This document shows, one piece after another, positions 53,416 to 55,942 of a DNA stretch of 55,942 nucleotides. Within the stretch, counting starts at the first letter, position 1, and each line of letters begins with the position of its first letter. The notes beneath the pieces were generated by a model that was given only the letters and a program-made list of their open reading frames with translations, was not told the origin of the DNA and did no database searches. The position numbers were made by a program, and so were the translations under genes. Source of the stretch: CALAGJ01 sp964293305 (GTDB lineage Bacteria > Bacteroidota > Bacteroidia > Chitinophagales > Chitinophagaceae); assembly GCA_964293305.1 (NCBI GenBank), contig CAXYYO010000022.1:1-55942 (forward strand). The letters run 5' to 3'.

Positions 53416-54411
53416 ATGCCTCAATATCCAAACAGACAATTTCTGGAGTTTGAACAGCCTATTAAAGAATTATACGAACAAATAGAGCAGACAAAAAAAC
53501 TTGCCGATAAAAATGCTAAGATTGATTATTCCTCCAATATTCGTCAGTTGGAAGAAGAAATAATTTTTAAGCGTAAAGAAATTACTGAAGACCTTTCTGC
53601 TTGGCAAAGAGTGCAATTGAGTCGTCATCCCGATAGACCATATACCTTAAAGTATATAGATAAGATGACAACTGAATTCTTGGAACTTCATGGCGATAGG
53701 AATTTTAAAGACGACAAAGCCATGGTGGGCGGTTTTGCTAAACTGGACGGTGAAACCGTAATGTTTATAGGTCAGCAAAAAGGCAATAATACCAAAACAA
53801 GACAGTTGAGAAATTTTGGTATGGCAAACCCAGAAGGTTATAGAAAAGCCTACAGACTCATGAAACTGGCGGAGAAATTTAATAAACCGGTTGTTACCCT
53901 TATTGATACTCCAGGAGCATATCCCGGAATGGAAGCAGAAGAAAGAGGACAAGGCGAAGCAATTGCTAGGAATATATACGAAATGATGCAATTAAAAGTA
54001 CCCATCATAGTATGCATTATTGGAGAGGGAGCAAGCGGTGGTGCTTTAGGTATTGGTGTAGGTGATAAAGTTTTAATGATGGAGAATACCTGGTACACAG
54101 TTATATCGCCAGAAAGTTGTAGTTCAATTCTTTGGCGCAGTTGGGATAAAAAAGAAGTAGCTGCCGAGCAACTAAAACTTACAGCCACTGATATGAAAGG
54201 ATTTGGATTAGTTGATGAAATAGTGCCAGAACCACCCGGAGGTGCTCACTGGGATTATGATGAGGCTGCTCAAATTCTGAAACAGTATATTAAAAAAGCT
54301 ATAAAGAGTGTTAGTGGGTTTTCTCCAAGTGAAAGAAAACAAATACGTATTGACAAGTATTCTAAAATGGGTTTTTGGGATGAAATGCCTGAAGAAAATG
54401 CTGTTGAATAA
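53416..54411 (+). CDS. accA: Acetyl-CoA carboxylase carboxyltransferase subunit alpha
   Basis: This 331-aa protein starts with the helical LEFEQPIKELYEQIEQTKKL. The carboxyltransferase fold includes HPDRPYTLKYID, ELHGDRNFKDDKAMVGG, QQKGNNTKTRQLRNFGMANPEGYRKA, TLIDTPGAYPGMEAEERGQ and GEGASGGALGIGVGD. It moves the carboxyl group from biotin to acetyl-CoA, giving malonyl-CoA for fatty acids, together with AccD. dapA follows 15 bp later, so the two are probably co-transcribed. Confidence 0.96.
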   Translation: MPQYPNRQFLEFEQPIKELYEQIEQTKKLADKNAKIDYSSNIRQLEEEIIFKRKEITEDLSAWQRVQLSRHPDRPYTLKYIDKMTTEFLELHGDRNFKDDKAMVGGFAKLDGETVMFIGQQKGNNTKTRQLRNFGMANPEGYRKAYRLMKLAEKFNKPVVTLIDTPGAYPGMEAEERGQGEAIARNIYEMMQLKVPIIVCIIGEGASGGALGIGVGDKVLMMENTWYTVISPESCSSILWRSWDKKEVAAEQLKLTATDMKGFGLVDEIVPEPPGGAHWDYDEAAQILKQYIKKAIKSVSGFSPSERKQIRIDKYSKMGFWDEMPEENAVE

Positions 54412-54426
54412 AAATTTAAAAATTAC

Positions 54427-55329
54427 ATGTCCACTTTATCTACAACATTAAGGGGAACCGGTGTTGCCATTATTACACCCTTTAATCATGCTCATGAAGT
54501 TGATTTTCCTGCACTTGAAACTTTAATTGAATACCAAATAAAAGGCGGAGTTGAATATCTTGTTGTTTTAGGAACCACAGGTGAAACACCAGTGTTGAGT
54601 AAAGAAGAGAAAAAGGCTATTCTGTATTTTGTATATGAAAAAGTCAACAATAGAATACCTGTTGTAGCCGGAGTTGGTGGAAATCATACCGCAGCTGTTT
54701 TAGATGATATAAAACAGCTTCCATTGCAGCATGCAACAGCAATTTTGAGTGCAGCTCCTTATTACAATAAACCTTCTCAAGAAGGTTTGATTCAACATTA
54801 TAAGGCCATTGCAGAAAATGCCCCATTACCAATTATTCTGTACAATGTACCCGGTAGAACCGGAAGAAATATGGAAGCTACCACCACCATTCAACTGGCG
54901 AATGAAGTTGCAAACATTGTAGGCATAAAGGAAGCCAGTGGTGATATGGCCCAGTGTATGGAATTACTTAGACAGTGCCCAAATGATTTTATGATTGTAA
55001 GTGGTGATGATAATTTAGCACTTCCTCAAATTGCTTGCGGTATGACTGGAGTAATAAGTGTAGCCGCAAATGCTTTCCCTGCTTCATTTTCCAATATGGT
55101 AAGGCTATGCTTGTCTGGTAATTTTTCTGCGGCTAAGCAGATAAACGATATACTTATTCCAGCTTATCATTTAATGTTTGCTGAAAATAATCCTGCCGGT
55201 GTTAAAGCATTTATGAGTGAAATGAAAATCATTGAAAATGAAGTGAGATTGCCAGTAGTACCGTTGAGTACAAGATATCATGAGCAAGTAAAAAATTTGC
55301 TAAGGGATTTGCCAAATAGTTTTAGGTAG
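54427..55329 (+). CDS. dapA: 4-hydroxy-tetrahydrodipicolinate synthase
   Basis: This 300-aa TIM-barrel lyase has the Thr pair T50-T51 (LGTTGETP), Y139 in ILYNVPGRTGRN, and the Schiff-base lysine K168 in VGIKEASGDM, all three at family positions. It condenses pyruvate with aspartate semialdehyde, the first committed step to lysine and diaminopimelate. It works downstream of the aspartate kinase encoded at 21368. It lies 15 bp behind accA. Confidence 0.96.
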   Translation: MSTLSTTLRGTGVAIITPFNHAHEVDFPALETLIEYQIKGGVEYLVVLGTTGETPVLSKEEKKAILYFVYEKVNNRIPVVAGVGGNHTAAVLDDIKQLPLQHATAILSAAPYYNKPSQEGLIQHYKAIAENAPLPIILYNVPGRTGRNMEATTTIQLANEVANIVGIKEASGDMAQCMELLRQCPNDFMIVSGDDNLALPQIACGMTGVISVAANAFPASFSNMVRLCLSGNFSAAKQINDILIPAYHLMFAENNPAGVKAFMSEMKIIENEVRLPVVPLSTRYHEQVKNLLRDLPNSFR

Positions 55330-55478
55330 TATGTAAACTCTTATTCAGAAATTATGTAAATAATGGCATAAAAGTTAGATCTCATGAGTAGTGAGTTGTA
55401 TCTTAAAAGTGTTTTTATTTTTTTGACATAAAGCTGCCAATAAATAGTTACAATAAAATTGTTGATAAGTCTATAACT

Positions 55479-55942
55479 ATGCATTGCCTCTTTCTTTCGG
55501 TGCACGATGCTGCATATTACTATTATCGGCATGGGCCGATGCAACGTGTAGAACTGGGTCAAAAAGTACAGGGTATTGATTATGCTTATACCCTACAGGG
55601 CTGGCTAAAAGGCATCAACAGTACCAATGTACACCAGGCCACCGATATGGGCCGGGATGGTATCAATAGTAACAATGTTGTGGCTAGGGATGTATTTGGT
55701 TTTGCATTGCATTATTACAGTAATGCAGACTATCAGCCACTCAATGATACCAAAAAACCATTTGCAGATGCCGCCACAGCATTGGCTAGTAATTTTAATC
55801 CACTATTTAACGGTAATATTGCTGCTATCAGTATGAATATTAAAATACCAGGTAGCCCGGCAGTATAACGCCGCTATTATACAGCTATCGGTATGACCAG
55901 CACAACCGCCTCACAGCCATGCAGTCCTATAACGGACTCAGC
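55479..55942 (+). pseudogene. RHS-repeat protein fragment, truncated and frameshifted
   Basis: The frame starting at 55479 encodes, from about 55510, the conserved end of Bacteroidota RHS cores: AAYYYYRHGPMQRVELGQKV, then GIDYAYTLQGWLKGIN, AARD-like VVARDVFGFALHYYSN and NPLFNGNIAAISMNI. It stops at 55866-55868 after PGSPAV. The next expected RHS motif, LLYSYRYDQHNRLTAMQSYN, continues in another frame from about 55874, so a small indel near 55855-55870 breaks the gene. The N-terminal thousands of residues normally upstream are absent; dapA lies there. It is an orphan RHS remnant, cut by the window end. Confidence 0.8.

Overview
The window looks like a chromosomal segment of an AT-rich member of the Bacteroidota, probably a Chitinophagaceae-like species. 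This rests on the following. Many genes are preceded by the Bacteroidota -7 box TAnnTTTG rather than a sigma70 box, and Shine-Dalgarno sequences are largely absent. Secreted proteins often have signal peptides ending in AQ. The rpsF-rpsR-rplI cluster, the separate atpD-atpC unit, the propeller/LytS-type sensor kinase and the RHS fragment also fit. The family assignment is inference; no rRNA is present.

Layout. 1-3280: a PadR regulator and a large PspC-domain membrane protein, followed by two tandem, paralogous 28-codon genes and a terminator, all on the minus strand. 3893-7110: a secreted NTF2-like protein, and a PIG-L deacetylase overlapping a 53-aa membrane protein. 7259-11522: a sucrose-use operon (SLC45-like importer, PfkB sugar kinase, amylosucrase). 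11549-15946: polyprenyl-phosphate sugar transferase, atpD/atpC, fabG. 16171-21116: a POT peptide transporter, a UMF1-type MFS protein, a glutathione peroxidase and a beta-helix lipoprotein. 21368-25872: lysC and fbp (divergent), a glycosyltransferase and an EamA transporter.

25893-28633 is the most accessory-looking part: a lipoprotein with a Cys-rich region, a Gly-rich linker and a JAMM/JAB-like HxHP...SxxD motif, then two nearly identical small secreted proteins and a decayed third copy. The lipoprotein's signal peptide is encoded upstream of the only in-frame ATG, and an out-of-frame ATG lies 5' of a 10-bp G:C run, as expected of a phase-variable gene captured in the OFF state (or of a homopolymer error).

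28971-55329 is mostly housekeeping: sixA-like phosphatase, Mn/Fe superoxide dismutase, purD, tryptophan 2,3-dioxygenase, a propeller histidine kinase with a LytTR regulator, pyruvate dehydrogenase E2, engB, infC, thrS, a probable beta-alanine/malonate-semialdehyde pair with a divergent Lrp-type regulator, rpsT, rpsF-rpsR-rplI, a DUF1838 protein, sucC, an orphan secreted protein, the N-terminal half only of carB, tRNA-Asp, and accA-dapA. The window ends in a frameshifted RHS fragment.

Repeats: a MITE-like inverted repeat at 101-197, and two copies of a roughly 140-bp dispersed repeat (37212-37351 and 50555-50691) that may be decayed coding sequence. The best candidates for undescribed biology are the 28-aa twin peptides attached to the PadR-PspC operon and the poly-G-switched lipoprotein with its duplicated small partners.
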